Shown piece after piece: positions 1-9,241 of a stretch of DNA of 64,000 bases. The position numbers and the translations under genes were made by a program. A model generated the notes under the pieces. The model was not told where the DNA came from, did no database searches, and was given only the letters and a program-made list of their open reading frames with translations. The stretch is taken from positions 835,874 through 899,873 of the forward strand of contig NZ_JACIEF010000003.1 in assembly GCF_014196715.1 (NCBI RefSeq), written 5' to 3'. The DNA comes from Pedobacter zeae (GTDB taxonomy: Bacteria; Bacteroidota; Bacteroidia; Sphingobacteriales; Sphingobacteriaceae). The stretch's first letter is position 1. Each line of letters starts with the position of its first letter.

Positions 1-1366
1 CTATTTCGTGTGATGATACGAAACGGATCAGTTCGCCCATCTGCGCATCTGTAAATTTAGCTTTTCGTACTTCCGGGTTAATGGCTGCAGTTTGTACAAA
101 ATACCAGTTACGCAAAAGGTTCATTACATTATGGTACCAGCCAATGTGTGTTTCCAAAATCTGCCCGGTACGCGGATCGCTGATGTGCGGGCCGTAGGCA
201 TTGGCAATATCTGATGCGAAATAACGCACAACCGAATACCTGGAATCTTCCACGCTGAACTGAGGATCTTGCTGCGGAGTTGGCGCCTCTTTGCCCATAA
301 TAGCGTTTTTGAAACCTGCCGCTTCAAAAGCTACCTGCCAATCGTTAATTCCCTGGATTAAGAAAGGTACCCATTTTTTAGGTGTTGCAGGGTCGATATA
401 AATTACAATTGGTTTTACCGGTTCTACCAGTTCGCCGCGTTTATAGGCATTGGTATCTTTCGGAACCAAATTCCAGCGGTGGATATAAGCAGTACGTTCC
501 GCCTTTTGTGCGTTACTTCCATAATCTATCTGCGACTGACCAAAGAAACCCACCCTACTATCCATTATTCTGGCCTTTACCGGGATTTTTGGCAATAATA
601 ACATAGAAGTATTAAACTCGAAAGTTACCGCCCCATTGCTGCTGTCGGTTGGCGATTCTGCCGAACGGTAGGTTTTAGCTGTCTTTACTTCAATATTAAT
701 CGGGAAAGTTTTAACCGTATCAATGTAAGAACGTGAAGCATCGTACATGGTTACTTTATACGCTTTACGGATCTGATCAGTAGCACCGATGGCCATCACA
801 TCGCCGTTGTAAAAATCGGTTACATCGATCACCACACCGGTGGTATCTTTATTATAAGCCTTGATTTCGAAACTTGCTAAAATCTGTGCCAGGTTAGAAT
901 TTTGTACCGATTCGTACATATCGCTGTTTGGATCAGCCTTGGTTGAGTAGCTTGGAACACGGATGTAAACCTGTTTGCCTCTACGCTCCCATTTCCAAAC
1001 CTGTTCGTTTAATTCTTCTCCACCATATTGCTGGTTTCCTACTTTTACTCCTGCAGGCGCTTTTGCTAAACGGGTAACTACCAGCATTTCGCGGTTGATC
1101 ATCGAATCCGGAATCTCAAAATACCATTTGTCATCTACTTTATGTGTCTTAAACAAACCATTTGTTGTTCTCGCTTTTGCAGTAATTACTTCAGAGAATG
1201 GTTTGATTCCTTCTTTTTTTGCTGCTGCCGCCGGAGCTGCAGATGGAGTAGCCGGAGTGGCTCCTTTAGTGGTTTTAGATTTTTTTTGGGCGTACACGGA
1301 ATCTGATCCGGCTACACCAAACGCTACGATACCTGCTAAGGCAAGTACCTTAAAGTTTTTCTTCAT
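1..1366 (-). CDS. Zinc-dependent metalloprotease, DUF5117/DUF4953 type (partial)
   Basis: The frame opens at an ATG at 1366 and runs off the left edge with 455 codons visible. A signal peptide (hydrophobic core near residues 7-20, ending VYAQ) is followed by a Lys/Ala/Pro-rich linker to about residue 50. The rest fits the DUF5118-DUF5117 part of secreted Bacteroidota metalloproteases, with phrases such as FEIPDSMINREMLVVTRL and GWYHNVMNLLRNWYF. The last visible residues, SSHEI, sit where the HExxH zinc motif of the DUF4953 zincin domain should start, so the catalytic half is outside the window. It probably acts in the periplasm or at the outer membrane; the substrate is unknown. Confidence 0.85.
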   Translation of the reverse strand, partial: MKKNFKVLALAGIVAFGVAGSDSVYAQKKSKTTKGATPATPSAAPAAAAKKEGIKPFSEVITAKARTTNGLFKTHKVDDKWYFEIPDSMINREMLVVTRLAKAPAGVKVGNQQYGGEELNEQVWKWERRGKQVYIRVPSYSTKADPNSDMYESVQNSNLAQILASFEIKAYNKDTTGVVIDVTDFYNGDVMAIGATDQIRKAYKVTMYDASRSYIDTVKTFPINIEVKTAKTYRSAESPTDSSNGAVTFEFNTSMLLLPKIPVKARIMDSRVGFFGQSQIDYGSNAQKAERTAYIHRWNLVPKDTNAYKRGELVEPVKPIVIYIDPATPKKWVPFLIQGINDWQVAFEAAGFKNAIMGKEAPTPQQDPQFSVEDSRYSVVRYFASDIANAYGPHISDPRTGQILETHIGWYHNVMNLLRNWYFVQTAAINPEVRKAKFTDAQMGELIRFVSSHEI

Positions 1367-1457
1367 GTGTATATAAAAGTTAGTTTGCTTGGCAATAAGA
1401 GGTTAAAATTAAAATCTTGTTACAGGACAATCAATTTGTAACCGGAAAATTACGCTT

Positions 1458-2705
1458 TCAGATCCGCTTTTCGAGGCGAACTACCTTAAAATAGACCTGA
1501 TTGTCTCTGAAAATTTCAAAAATAACATTTCGATCGGCTTTTGATTTAAACATTTCACTAAGCTCGTTTAAAGAATAAGCATCAATGCTTTTAAAGTTTA
1601 CCGCAATTATCTCGTCATCCGGGCAAAGGCCAGCCTTTTCTGCAGGGCTATTTTCATCAATTTCGCCAATGAGCACCCTTTTATATTCCTTTTGATCCAG
1701 GTAAATAACCATACCTACCATATCGTACTCAAAAGGTAACTTGGTAAAGCCGTTCGGTTTAACGTAGATAAAACCTTCCCTGTAATTAAACTGAATATTA
1801 AATTTCCGCAGCAGATCGGCCCCTAAATTTCCATTCCTTTTAGATAGGTTAATCTTTTCTGCAATGGTTTTAAAATCAGGGAATCCGGTAACCACATCAT
1901 TAAAAACATAATTTCCCAACTTTAATTTAGCCACCCGACCAACATAACCTTTAATCTGCCCGCTGATACTCATCCCCAAATTGGCCTTTATTTTTTTTTC
2001 AGGCAACGGGAATTCACTGCCCTGCAACATTTCGAGCGAAAGGGCATGACTGGCACCGGTATCCATTAAGAACCTGGCGGTAACCGGTTTTCCATCCGAA
2101 AGCTCAACATTTCCAATCAGGTAAGGTTTCTGATTTTCGATTTCAATCGGGATTTTCACTCCATTGTATTTAATTTTGGCATCACGATCATAAATAATCA
2201 GCCGGCTTTCATTGTACCTTACATCAACAATAAAGCTGTTAAAAAAGCTGTAACCCAGTAAACCATAAATTTTCAATCCTAAATGCCCCGATAGGTTAAA
2301 GAGGTCTTCTTTTAAAATGGCCGTTGGTATACGCGCTATGTTTGCGCTGCCCACTTTAACATCGAGACTTTGGGAAACAAAGGCTTCAACAGGTTCAATC
2401 CCCAGGCCAGACACTTTAATTTTACGGAGCAGGCTAAAATTCAATGAATCTATAATAGATGGATCTGTAATAATCATCGGGCCTACCCCGGTATCAAGAA
2501 CAAAGTCAAATGGTCCTTTTCCGTTTACATATACCGGAATAACCATGAGGTTTTTGATGCTCTTAAAATGAATTGACTGTTTTTGCCGGTTTCTTTTAAA
2601 AAGGAAATCTTGGCCAAACCCGGAAAAAGCAAGGGATATCAACCCCAAACAGATGATTAGTTTGCGTAAACAGATTATTACACCGGGTTTATAATTGGTT
2701 AACAT
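1458..2705 (-). CDS. Secreted pepsin-like aspartic protease with C-terminal PDZ domain
   Basis: 415 residues with a hydrophobic N-terminal export signal (about 12-31). Two Asp-Thr-Gly motifs are visible, FVLDTGVGP (Asp71) and FLMDTGASH (Asp215), each followed by a hydrophobic flap-like segment. One chain therefore carries both catalytic aspartates, as in pepsins, unlike dimeric retropepsins. Residues about 330-405 form a PDZ-like domain with the phrase IDENSPAEKAGLCPDDEIIAV. The family is common in Bacteroidota; no substrate is known to me. It is divergent from the DacB-type gene with only 51 bp between starts, so promoters for both must lie there or overlap the coding ends. Confidence 0.88.
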   Translation of the reverse strand: MLTNYKPGVIICLRKLIICLGLISLAFSGFGQDFLFKRNRQKQSIHFKSIKNLMVIPVYVNGKGPFDFVLDTGVGPMIITDPSIIDSLNFSLLRKIKVSGLGIEPVEAFVSQSLDVKVGSANIARIPTAILKEDLFNLSGHLGLKIYGLLGYSFFNSFIVDVRYNESRLIIYDRDAKIKYNGVKIPIEIENQKPYLIGNVELSDGKPVTARFLMDTGASHALSLEMLQGSEFPLPEKKIKANLGMSISGQIKGYVGRVAKLKLGNYVFNDVVTGFPDFKTIAEKINLSKRNGNLGADLLRKFNIQFNYREGFIYVKPNGFTKLPFEYDMVGMVIYLDQKEYKRVLIGEIDENSPAEKAGLCPDDEIIAVNFKSIDAYSLNELSEMFKSKADRNVIFEIFRDNQVYFKVVRLEKRI

Positions 2706-2756
2706 TAAACTAAATTTAATAAATTAGTTGATAATTATGTCCCCTAATTTTAGAAG

Positions 2757-4085
2757 ATGTTCCGGTTAAAAAATCAAAACCTCACTTTCCTGGCAGTTGC
2801 GTTATCCTTTGGTTTGCTGTCAGCTTGTTCTGCCAATAAAATCGTTTCGAAAAAAGTAGCTAAGGAATTTAAAAATTCGCAGGTCATCAAACAATACCAG
2901 GTTGGTTTTGCGCTTTACAACCCCCTCGACAAAAGGATGCTTTTTGAGAAAGATGCCGATAAATATTTTACACCGGCCTCTAATACAAAACTTTACACCT
3001 TTTTTGCAAGCTTAAAGATGCTGCCGGATTTAATGCCTGCCTTACGGTATATCGAACAAAATGATTCCTTGATTTTTTGGGGAACCGGCGATCCGGCTTT
3101 TTTACAGTTTGCCGTAAAAGATAAATCGGCCTACAATTTTCTTTTGGCATCAAATAAAAAACTGTTCTTTTCTCCCGGACGATATGCGGGCAGTTTTTTC
3201 GGCGATGGCTGGGCCTGGGATGATTATGATTATTATTATCAACCGGAAATTACCGAAATGCCAATTATGGACAACATGGTTACCTCTACTTACGCCGGTC
3301 CAAATAAAATAAACATCGAGCCTAAGGTTTTTGCGCCGTGCTTTAAACCGGATTCGGCAAAAACCACAGGAAATTTTCAGGTAAGCCGGGATTTTTTAAC
3401 CAATAGCTTTCATTATCCCAACGTTGCTGTAAAGCCTGGCTATAGCCAGCAAAACCCCTATAAAACCAGTGCCCAGGTAAGTGTTGAAGTATTATCTGAT
3501 ACCCTGCATAAGCCGGTTGGCCTTATTCACCTTAAAATTCCTTCGGATGCCAAAACTTTACAGGGGGCAAAACGCGATTCAGTTTTAAAACACATGATGC
3601 TGCCCAGCGATAATTTTATTGCCGAACATTTGTTACTGGTATGCTCCAACCAGATTGGCGATACATTAAGTACAACAAAAGCCATTAATTACATTACGAA
3701 AAACTACCTTTCATTTCTCCCTGATAAAGTAAAATGGGTTGATGGATCTGGTTTGTCCCGTCAGAATTTATTTACACCGCGTGATAACGTTTACCTGCTC
3801 GATTCCATTTATAAACTGGTAAACAATCCCGAAAAGTTATTCGATATGCTGCCTGCCGGGGGAAAAAGCGGAACCTTAAAAAATGCTTACCCCAAAACCG
3901 ATAAACCTTTTGTTTTCGGAAAAACAGGATCGCTCGGGGGTGTTCATAATCAAAGTGGATATATCATCACCAAAAAAGGTAAGACCTATATCTATTCTTT
4001 CATGAACAATAACTTTGTAAAGCCAACGGCAGAAGTACGGGCCGAAATGGTAAGGATAGTAACTTATATACACGATAATTTTTAA
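2757..4085 (+). CDS. dacB: D-alanyl-D-alanine carboxypeptidase/endopeptidase, PBP4 (S13) family
   Basis: A penicillin-binding protein that should cleave D-Ala-D-Ala ends or cross-links of peptidoglycan in the periplasm. All three serine-transferase motifs are present: SNTK (Ser75-Lys78), the SGL-type motif in VDGSGLSRQN, and KTG in FGKTGSLGG near the C-terminus. The N-terminus ends in a lipobox-like LLSACS (Cys24), so it may be a lipoprotein. At 442 residues it is slightly shorter than E. coli PBP4, which suggests a reduced insert domain between the first two motifs. The GH18 gene follows after 26 bp, and the two may be cotranscribed. Confidence 0.9.
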   Translation: MFRLKNQNLTFLAVALSFGLLSACSANKIVSKKVAKEFKNSQVIKQYQVGFALYNPLDKRMLFEKDADKYFTPASNTKLYTFFASLKMLPDLMPALRYIEQNDSLIFWGTGDPAFLQFAVKDKSAYNFLLASNKKLFFSPGRYAGSFFGDGWAWDDYDYYYQPEITEMPIMDNMVTSTYAGPNKINIEPKVFAPCFKPDSAKTTGNFQVSRDFLTNSFHYPNVAVKPGYSQQNPYKTSAQVSVEVLSDTLHKPVGLIHLKIPSDAKTLQGAKRDSVLKHMMLPSDNFIAEHLLLVCSNQIGDTLSTTKAINYITKNYLSFLPDKVKWVDGSGLSRQNLFTPRDNVYLLDSIYKLVNNPEKLFDMLPAGGKSGTLKNAYPKTDKPFVFGKTGSLGGVHNQSGYIITKKGKTYIYSFMNNNFVKPTAEVRAEMVRIVTYIHDNF

Positions 4086-4111
4086 ACGTATGTAGTATAA
4101 AAACCCAACCT

Positions 4112-5137
4112 ATGAAAAAAATCTACTTATTGATTGGCATTTCTACCCTGCTTATCCTATTATCTTGTAAGAAAAACGATCCCATAACTGTTCCTACTGA
4201 ACCTCCTGTGCCTGTTACACCATACGTGCCCGATAATAGTTTTAAAGTGATAAGCTATTTCCCAAGTTACCGGGATCCGGCCGGTGTTGCAGACTCGAAG
4301 TTCAAAATGATTACACATCTGTTTTATGCCTTTTTAAATCCCAATACAGATGGAAGTTTAGCCCCATTAGCACAACCTGGCCGGTTTGCAACCATCATAC
4401 AAAAAGCCAAGGCAAATGGCGTAAAAACAGGCATCTCGATATCAGGTACGAAAAGTATTTTTGTAACCATGGCGGCATCTGCAACAGCCAGAAACCTGTT
4501 TGTAAATCATGTAGTAACCTTTGCCAAAACAAATAATCTTGATGGCGTAGATATGGACTGGGAATATCCAAGTACCAGCGATGGGTCGGCAGACAATTAT
4601 GTGCTGTTAATGAAGGAACTTTCTGATTCGCTACACAAATACCATAAATTTTTAAGTGCAGCCATAACCCCTGGTGTATATGCAGGCAGTATTCGTGATG
4701 GATTAAAATCGGAAGTTTTCCCGGTTGTGGATTTCTTTAATATCATGGTTTATGACGGCATTGGTTGGGATAAAAGTGAGCCTTTTCAACATGCATCGTA
4801 CAATATGGCCGTCGCCAGTTTAAATTATTGGTTAACCACACGCGGTATGCCAAAGGAGAAAGCTGTTTTAGGTATCCCGGCCTATGGTAAAAATGCCAAT
4901 AATTCGGCGAAGGCTTATCGCGATTTTGTAGCCGCAGGTGCTGATGTAAGTTTAGATAATGTATCAATAGATGGCGTTCAATTTTACTTTAACGGAACCG
5001 TAACAACCAGGAAAAAAGCTAAGCTTGCTAAAGATATCGCAAATGGAATTATGTTCTGGGAATTCTATCATGATGACAATGGCGATAAATCTATTATCCG
5101 TGCTGCAAATGATGAGCTTGGCAGAAATTACAATTAA
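4112..5137 (+). CDS. Glycoside hydrolase family 18 lipoprotein (chitinase-like)
   Basis: 341 residues. The N-terminus has a lipoprotein signal (LLILLSCKK, Cys19) and a Pro/Thr/Val-rich linker to about residue 40. The GH18 catalytic signature DGVDMDWEYP spans residues 144-153, with Asp144, Asp147, Asp149 and the proton donor Glu151 all present. GH18 enzymes use the substrate N-acetyl group as nucleophile and cleave chitin or related N-acetylglucosamine glycans. Position beside a PBP4-type enzyme leaves open a role on peptidoglycan-like or N-glycan substrates. The stop is one base from the next start region, so translational coupling with the PLP enzyme is likely. No chitin-binding module is seen. 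Confidence 0.9.
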   Translation: MKKIYLLIGISTLLILLSCKKNDPITVPTEPPVPVTPYVPDNSFKVISYFPSYRDPAGVADSKFKMITHLFYAFLNPNTDGSLAPLAQPGRFATIIQKAKANGVKTGISISGTKSIFVTMAASATARNLFVNHVVTFAKTNNLDGVDMDWEYPSTSDGSADNYVLLMKELSDSLHKYHKFLSAAITPGVYAGSIRDGLKSEVFPVVDFFNIMVYDGIGWDKSEPFQHASYNMAVASLNYWLTTRGMPKEKAVLGIPAYGKNANNSAKAYRDFVAAGADVSLDNVSIDGVQFYFNGTVTTRKKAKLAKDIANGIMFWEFYHDDNGDKSIIRAANDELGRNYN

Positions 5138-5138
5138 G

Positions 5139-6182
5139 ATGAAGCTTAACTTTAAATCGATTGATCAACCCTTTTCTAATCAAATAAATATTGAGGGAAA
5201 CACTTATTTATATTTTGGCGGAACAGCCTACCTGGGTATTCCAAAAAACCAGGATTTTATTAATTTATATATCAAAGGGATTAAAAAATTCGGTTTAAAC
5301 AATGGGACCAGTCGCACCAACAACATTCAATTAGGTATTTATGATGAAGCAGAAAAAGTAGCCGCCGAGCGATATGGTGCCGAAGCGGCACTCCTTACAT
5401 CAAGCGGATATTTGGCTGCTCAGCTTACGGTTAAAAGCTTATCTACATGGGGCAGCGTAATTTATGCCCCGGCTACACACCCTGCACTTTGGCTAACCGA
5501 TCAGCCAGCCAATCAGCAAACGTTTAACGATTGGAAGAAAGAAACCCTTAACCTCATCAATGCTTCAGTAGAAAAAACATGGATACTGATCAGCAACTCC
5601 ATGAACAATCTTTTTCCTGAAATTTATGATTTCAACTTCTTAACTGAAGTACTACCGGAAAAAGAGATTATTTTAATTGTTGACGATTCGCATGGTATAG
5701 GAGTTAATAATAACGGATTGGGCGCATTTATCAACCTTAAAGCTAAAGCCAATATCGAAAGGGTTGTAGTAGCCTCAATGGCTAAAGCCTTAGGGGTCGA
5801 CGCGGGCATGGTTTTGGGCTCAGGTGCTGTTATCGCCAAATTAAAAAGCAGCAATATGTTTGTTGGGGCATCCCCTCCGTCTGCTGCCGGCCTTTTTGCC
5901 TTTATCCATGCCGAAAAAATATACCATAGTGCCTGGACAAGACTGCAGGAGAATATAAAATTGCTTACGGCTAATTTAAATAACAAATGGGCATTTGAAC
6001 CTGGATTCCCGGCCTTCTTAGCCCAAGACAGCACTTTAGCAGACCGGTTGTTAAAAGAAAATATCCTGATTTCATCTTTCCCGTATCCCAAGCCCGAATC
6101 TGAGCCGATAAACCGGATTATTTTGAGCAGCTGGCATGAAAAAGAAGATATTCATAACTTAACAAAAGCCTTAAATTTTTAA
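5139..6182 (+). CDS. BioF-like alpha-oxoamine synthase (PLP-dependent)
   Basis: 347 residues from the ATG just after the GH18 stop. The frame is open further upstream, but that part overlaps the GH18 gene and has no family character. The fold-type I PLP signature is clear: TSSGYLA, VDDSHGIGV (Asp and His contacting the cofactor) and SMAKALG, whose Lys should form the Schiff base. The closest named families are 8-amino-7-oxononanoate synthase and 2-amino-3-ketobutyrate CoA ligase, which condense an amino acid with an acyl-CoA. It is shorter than BioF (about 385), mainly at the N-terminus, and no biotin genes are near, so its substrates are open. Confidence 0.8.
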   Translation: MKLNFKSIDQPFSNQINIEGNTYLYFGGTAYLGIPKNQDFINLYIKGIKKFGLNNGTSRTNNIQLGIYDEAEKVAAERYGAEAALLTSSGYLAAQLTVKSLSTWGSVIYAPATHPALWLTDQPANQQTFNDWKKETLNLINASVEKTWILISNSMNNLFPEIYDFNFLTEVLPEKEIILIVDDSHGIGVNNNGLGAFINLKAKANIERVVVASMAKALGVDAGMVLGSGAVIAKLKSSNMFVGASPPSAAGLFAFIHAEKIYHSAWTRLQENIKLLTANLNNKWAFEPGFPAFLAQDSTLADRLLKENILISSFPYPKPESEPINRIILSSWHEKEDIHNLTKALNF

Positions 6183-6220
6183 CCCTTTACTTATCCGATT
6201 ATTTTTTGAATATTTATGAC

Positions 6221-6721
6221 ATGAAAAAACTGCTTATATTCCTATCATTAAGCCTACTTTTTAACCATGTAATTTCTGCACAAACCACCACCGTTTGGAT
6301 CGTTAGACACGCCGAAAAGGATAAGTCAAACCCGCAGGATACCGACCCCGGCTTATCTGATGAAGGGAAAATCCGTGTAGCCGATTTGGCAAAATATTTA
6401 AAAAAGGTAAAATTTGATGTTGCCTTTGCCACTCCAACTAAAAGAGCCCATCAAACCTTAGATTCGTTAGTGATCCCAAAAGTAATCGATTATAAAGACA
6501 TTAAATCACTTGTAGATAGCATTAAAACCAATTACGCAGGCAAAACCGTTATTGTAGCGGGCCATTCTAACACCGCACTTGAGATTATTGAAGCCTTTGG
6601 CGGCAAAAGGCCTAAGGAAGAATTAACAGATGATGATTACGATTACATTTTCGAATTATCTGTAAAAGAAGATAGAGCAAGGGTAAAAATGGATCAATAC
6701 GGCAGGCCACATCATTTGTAG
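6221..6721 (+). CDS. Secreted histidine phosphatase (SixA/PGM-like)
   Basis: 166 residues starting at MKKLL, which gives a clean signal peptide ending VISAQ; an in-frame ATG five codons upstream would put charged residues ahead of it. The RHG motif appears as VRHAEK with the nucleophilic histidine, followed by the typical LSDEGKIRVADLAKYL and, near the C-terminus, VAGHSNT carrying the second catalytic histidine. The family dephosphorylates small molecules or phosphohistidine, here probably in the periplasm. It follows the BioF-like gene by 38 bp and may end the dacB-GH18 transcript. Confidence 0.87.
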   Translation: MKKLLIFLSLSLLFNHVISAQTTTVWIVRHAEKDKSNPQDTDPGLSDEGKIRVADLAKYLKKVKFDVAFATPTKRAHQTLDSLVIPKVIDYKDIKSLVDSIKTNYAGKTVIVAGHSNTALEIIEAFGGKRPKEELTDDDYDYIFELSVKEDRARVKMDQYGRPHHL

Positions 6722-7179
6722 TTTGTGATGTAAGGTGTAACCACCTGACAACCGTTAGACTAAATATCAACAATGTAGTAAGATTGCAACTTACACCATG
6801 GCATAGATAGGCCCTTAAATATAGAACTCAGGTTAATAGGAAATAAGTGGTTCTGTGCTTTTGGCTTTTTCAGTCCCGCTTTTGGTTCGAGTTCCGATGA
6901 AGAATCGGAAGCTCTTCCCGACAATCGGGTTTATTTAACCCAGGCGGTGCACTAAAAACAAACCGTTGTTAACTAAACCCGACAGGAGCGAACACGAGTG
7001 CAACGAAGTAAAGCGTATGGCGGGACTACAGCCCCCCATGAAATGCTGCTCCTTCATTTCCTAAAAAGCAGAAAGATTTATACTAATAACCTGAACTCAA
7101 CGGCTTGCTCTTTGCAATGACTAATGGTGAGGATATGCATCACACCCAATGAACTATTGGCGAATGAACCAATTAACCG
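6722..7179. other. 458-bp intergenic stretch, no gene
   Basis: Lies between two convergent genes. Neither strand gives a believable coding region. The centre is taken up by a repeat element with inverted arms (listed separately). The right end (about 7149-7184) carries degenerate AATGAACCA-type words that recur at 17611-17642 and 60502-60536. No clear terminator with a T-run was found for the histidine phosphatase gene. Confidence 0.7.
6872..7027. repeat. Palindromic intergenic repeat element (full copy)
   Basis: Outer arms AGTCCCGC (6872-6879) and GCGGGACT (7020-7027) are perfect inverted repeats. An inner pair, CGGGTTTATTTAAC (6926-6939) and GTTAACTAAACCCG (6968-6981), matches at 13 of 14 positions. 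Smaller hairpins (TTCCGAT/ATCGGAA and CCCGAcaaTCGGG) sit in the left half. A related half-length copy lies at about 19094-19170. No open frame of note lies inside, so this looks like a non-autonomous interspersed repeat. Confidence 0.65.
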
Positions 7180-7866
7180 CTAAAGTTTTTCGAAAGGAAT
7201 ATCCATTAGATCATAAGTCCTCCAATTCGAGAAATCATAATGCCACCACTCATTTTCCAGCACATTCATTTGGTATTTTGCCATTACAGCGATCAGTAAA
7301 TCGCGATTTTTTCGGGCTTCTAAAGATACGTCCTTATATTTTGCGGCGGCAGCGGCCGAAAAACTATCATAGGGTGTTGGCATTGTTAATTCTTTGCCAG
7401 TTTTGAGATCAATCAGCGTTAAATCTACTGCACAGCCTCTGTTGTGTTTAGATCCATTAGCCGGATTGGCTACAAAATTTTTATCGCTTGCTTTTTTATA
7501 GAATTCAACGGTAATGGCATAAGGGCGGTAAGCATCAAATATTTTTAAGCCGTAGCCTTTTTTACTCAATTCCTTTTGAATTTTTTTTAAAGCCTCTACT
7601 ACGGGTTTCCTGGCAAAAGCCCTCGCCTGTTTATACATCACCTGGCGCATAAAATTGTTCCTGGTAGCATAACGTATATCCAGCTTAACCGTAGGAATAG
7701 CTTTTTTGATTTCAATCAGTTCATTATCCGGGTTCGATTTTACAGAAGCCTGATATTGTTGGTAAGAACTTACTATAACCAGCTTTTTTATTGCAAGTGG
7801 CTTATTCTGGGCACCTACAACAAGTGAAAAGAAAAAGGATAAAACGAGCAGGTTGAATTTTATCAT
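7180..7866 (-). CDS. ddpX: D-alanyl-D-alanine dipeptidase, VanX/DdpX (M15D) family
   Basis: 228 residues with a signal peptide ending VVGAQ. The M15 zinc site is visible: SKHNRGCAVD supplies the His and Asp ligands of the SxHxxGxAxD motif, and ENEWWHYDF supplies the catalytic Glu and third ligand (ExxWH). FDAYRPY is the usual substrate-pocket arginine motif. The enzyme cleaves free D-Ala-D-Ala. With a secreted form and no van genes around, recycling of cell-wall peptides as nutrient is more likely than vancomycin resistance. Confidence 0.92.
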   Translation of the reverse strand: MIKFNLLVLSFFFSLVVGAQNKPLAIKKLVIVSSYQQYQASVKSNPDNELIEIKKAIPTVKLDIRYATRNNFMRQVMYKQARAFARKPVVEALKKIQKELSKKGYGLKIFDAYRPYAITVEFYKKASDKNFVANPANGSKHNRGCAVDLTLIDLKTGKELTMPTPYDSFSAAAAAKYKDVSLEARKNRDLLIAVMAKYQMNVLENEWWHYDFSNWRTYDLMDIPFEKL

Positions 7867-7941
7867 AACATTATCAGGCGGTAAGGATCAGGGGTCAGGA
7901 ACCTCTCCCGTTTTCCATCTTACATCATCTATTTTACATTT

Positions 7942-9168
7942 TTATTGGTTAGAAACCACCAACAGTTCCAAATCTTTGAACGGGAGGTTAAACATATCAG
8001 CCAGGTCTTTATTAGTACAGTTTCCCTGGTAAATATAAAGTGCTTCCCTGATACCCGGATTGTTCCAAACCATATTCATTAAACCTCCATATTCGCCAAT
8101 ATCCAATAAAATAGGCGCAAAAATATTGGTTAAGGCATAAGAAGCCGTTCTTGGCACGCGAGAGGCTATGTTGGGCACACAATAATGGATCACGTCATAC
8201 TTCCTGAAAACCGGATTGGCATGGTTGGTCACTTCAGAAGTTTCGAAACAACCACCCTGGTCTATACTCACATCAATTACTACCGAGTGCGGTTTCATCC
8301 GGGCAACCGTTTCTTCCATTACCACACAGGGGCTACGGCCATGGCTGGCTCTGATGGCTCCGATTACCACATCGCAGGTTATAATCGCTTTATTTAACAC
8401 AATAGGCTGCATTACAGAAGTAAATACCCTGCTTCCCAGATTATTCTGTAGGCGGCGTAAACGGTAAATAGAACTATCAAAAACCTTCACTTCCGCACCT
8501 AATGCCAAAGCCGTTCTGGCAGCGTATTCGCCAACAGTACCGGCACCTAAAATAACAATTTCAGTTGGCGGAACGCCTGTAAAACCGCCCAGCATTAGTC
8601 CCTTGCCGCCTGTAACATTGCTCAGGTATTCTGCTGCTATTAAAATAGAAGTAGATCCCACAATTTCGCTCATTGCGCGCACCACACTTAAAATATTGCC
8701 TTCATCGCGGAGATTTTCAAAACACAATGCATTTATTTTTTTATGCATCAAAGCTTTAAGGTAATCCTGCTTTAACGTTCCGGTCTGCAAAGATGAAATA
8801 AGGGTTTGCCCCTTGTGCATCAGCTCAATTTCCTCTAAAGTGGGTGGTGCAATTTTCATCAGGATATCAGCAGCAAAAACCTCCTTTTTATCGTAGGCGA
8901 TTTTTGCACCCTGCTCAGCATATTCGGTATCAGAAAAATTGGCTGCAATACCCGCTCCTGTTTCCAAAACTACACGGTGACCATTGTTTACCAGCAACGC
9001 TACCGATAAAGGAGTTAACGCAATCCTGTTCTCTTGGAAAGATATTTCTTTAGGTATTCCTATATAAAGGCTGTTTTTCTTATTTCTGGTTTCCAGCTTC
9101 GCCTCCTGTGTTTGTAATAAACCTTGACGAGCTATATCGGCCATTCCTTCGCGTAATCCTGTAGCCAT
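7942..9168 (-). CDS. ald: Alanine dehydrogenase
   Basis: 408 residues of the alanine dehydrogenase / PNT family, converting L-alanine, NAD and water to pyruvate, NADH and ammonia. IGIPKEISFQENRIALTP is the N-terminal substrate domain signature, and VILGAGTVGEYAARTA the Rossmann NAD-binding loop near the middle; DVSIDQGGCFET and HYCVPNIASRVPRTAS are family signatures. About 35 residues precede the usual start (IGIPKE), including a low-complexity segment LLQTQEAKLETRNKK that may derive from repeat DNA. It lies 73 bp downstream of tsaE on the same strand. Confidence 0.92.
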   Translation of the reverse strand: MATGLREGMADIARQGLLQTQEAKLETRNKKNSLYIGIPKEISFQENRIALTPLSVALLVNNGHRVVLETGAGIAANFSDTEYAEQGAKIAYDKKEVFAADILMKIAPPTLEEIELMHKGQTLISSLQTGTLKQDYLKALMHKKINALCFENLRDEGNILSVVRAMSEIVGSTSILIAAEYLSNVTGGKGLMLGGFTGVPPTEIVILGAGTVGEYAARTALALGAEVKVFDSSIYRLRRLQNNLGSRVFTSVMQPIVLNKAIITCDVVIGAIRASHGRSPCVVMEETVARMKPHSVVIDVSIDQGGCFETSEVTNHANPVFRKYDVIHYCVPNIASRVPRTASYALTNIFAPILLDIGEYGGLMNMVWNNPGIREALYIYQGNCTNKDLADMFNLPFKDLELLVVSNQ

Positions 9169-9241
9169 GCTGAGTTAATATTTTGGTAGTTTTAGGTCGT
9201 TCAAGATACGGAAAATCTGTTAATTTATTGATAACTAATTG

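Noticed and set aside
5025..5138. Longer N-terminus for the BioF-like protein
   Set aside because: It would overlap the end of the GH18 gene, and the extra residues show no family character; the ATG at 5139 fits the gene border.
5624..6091. 155-codon minus-strand frame opposite the BioF-like gene
   Set aside because: Antisense to a clear enzyme gene, low-complexity composition, no motif.
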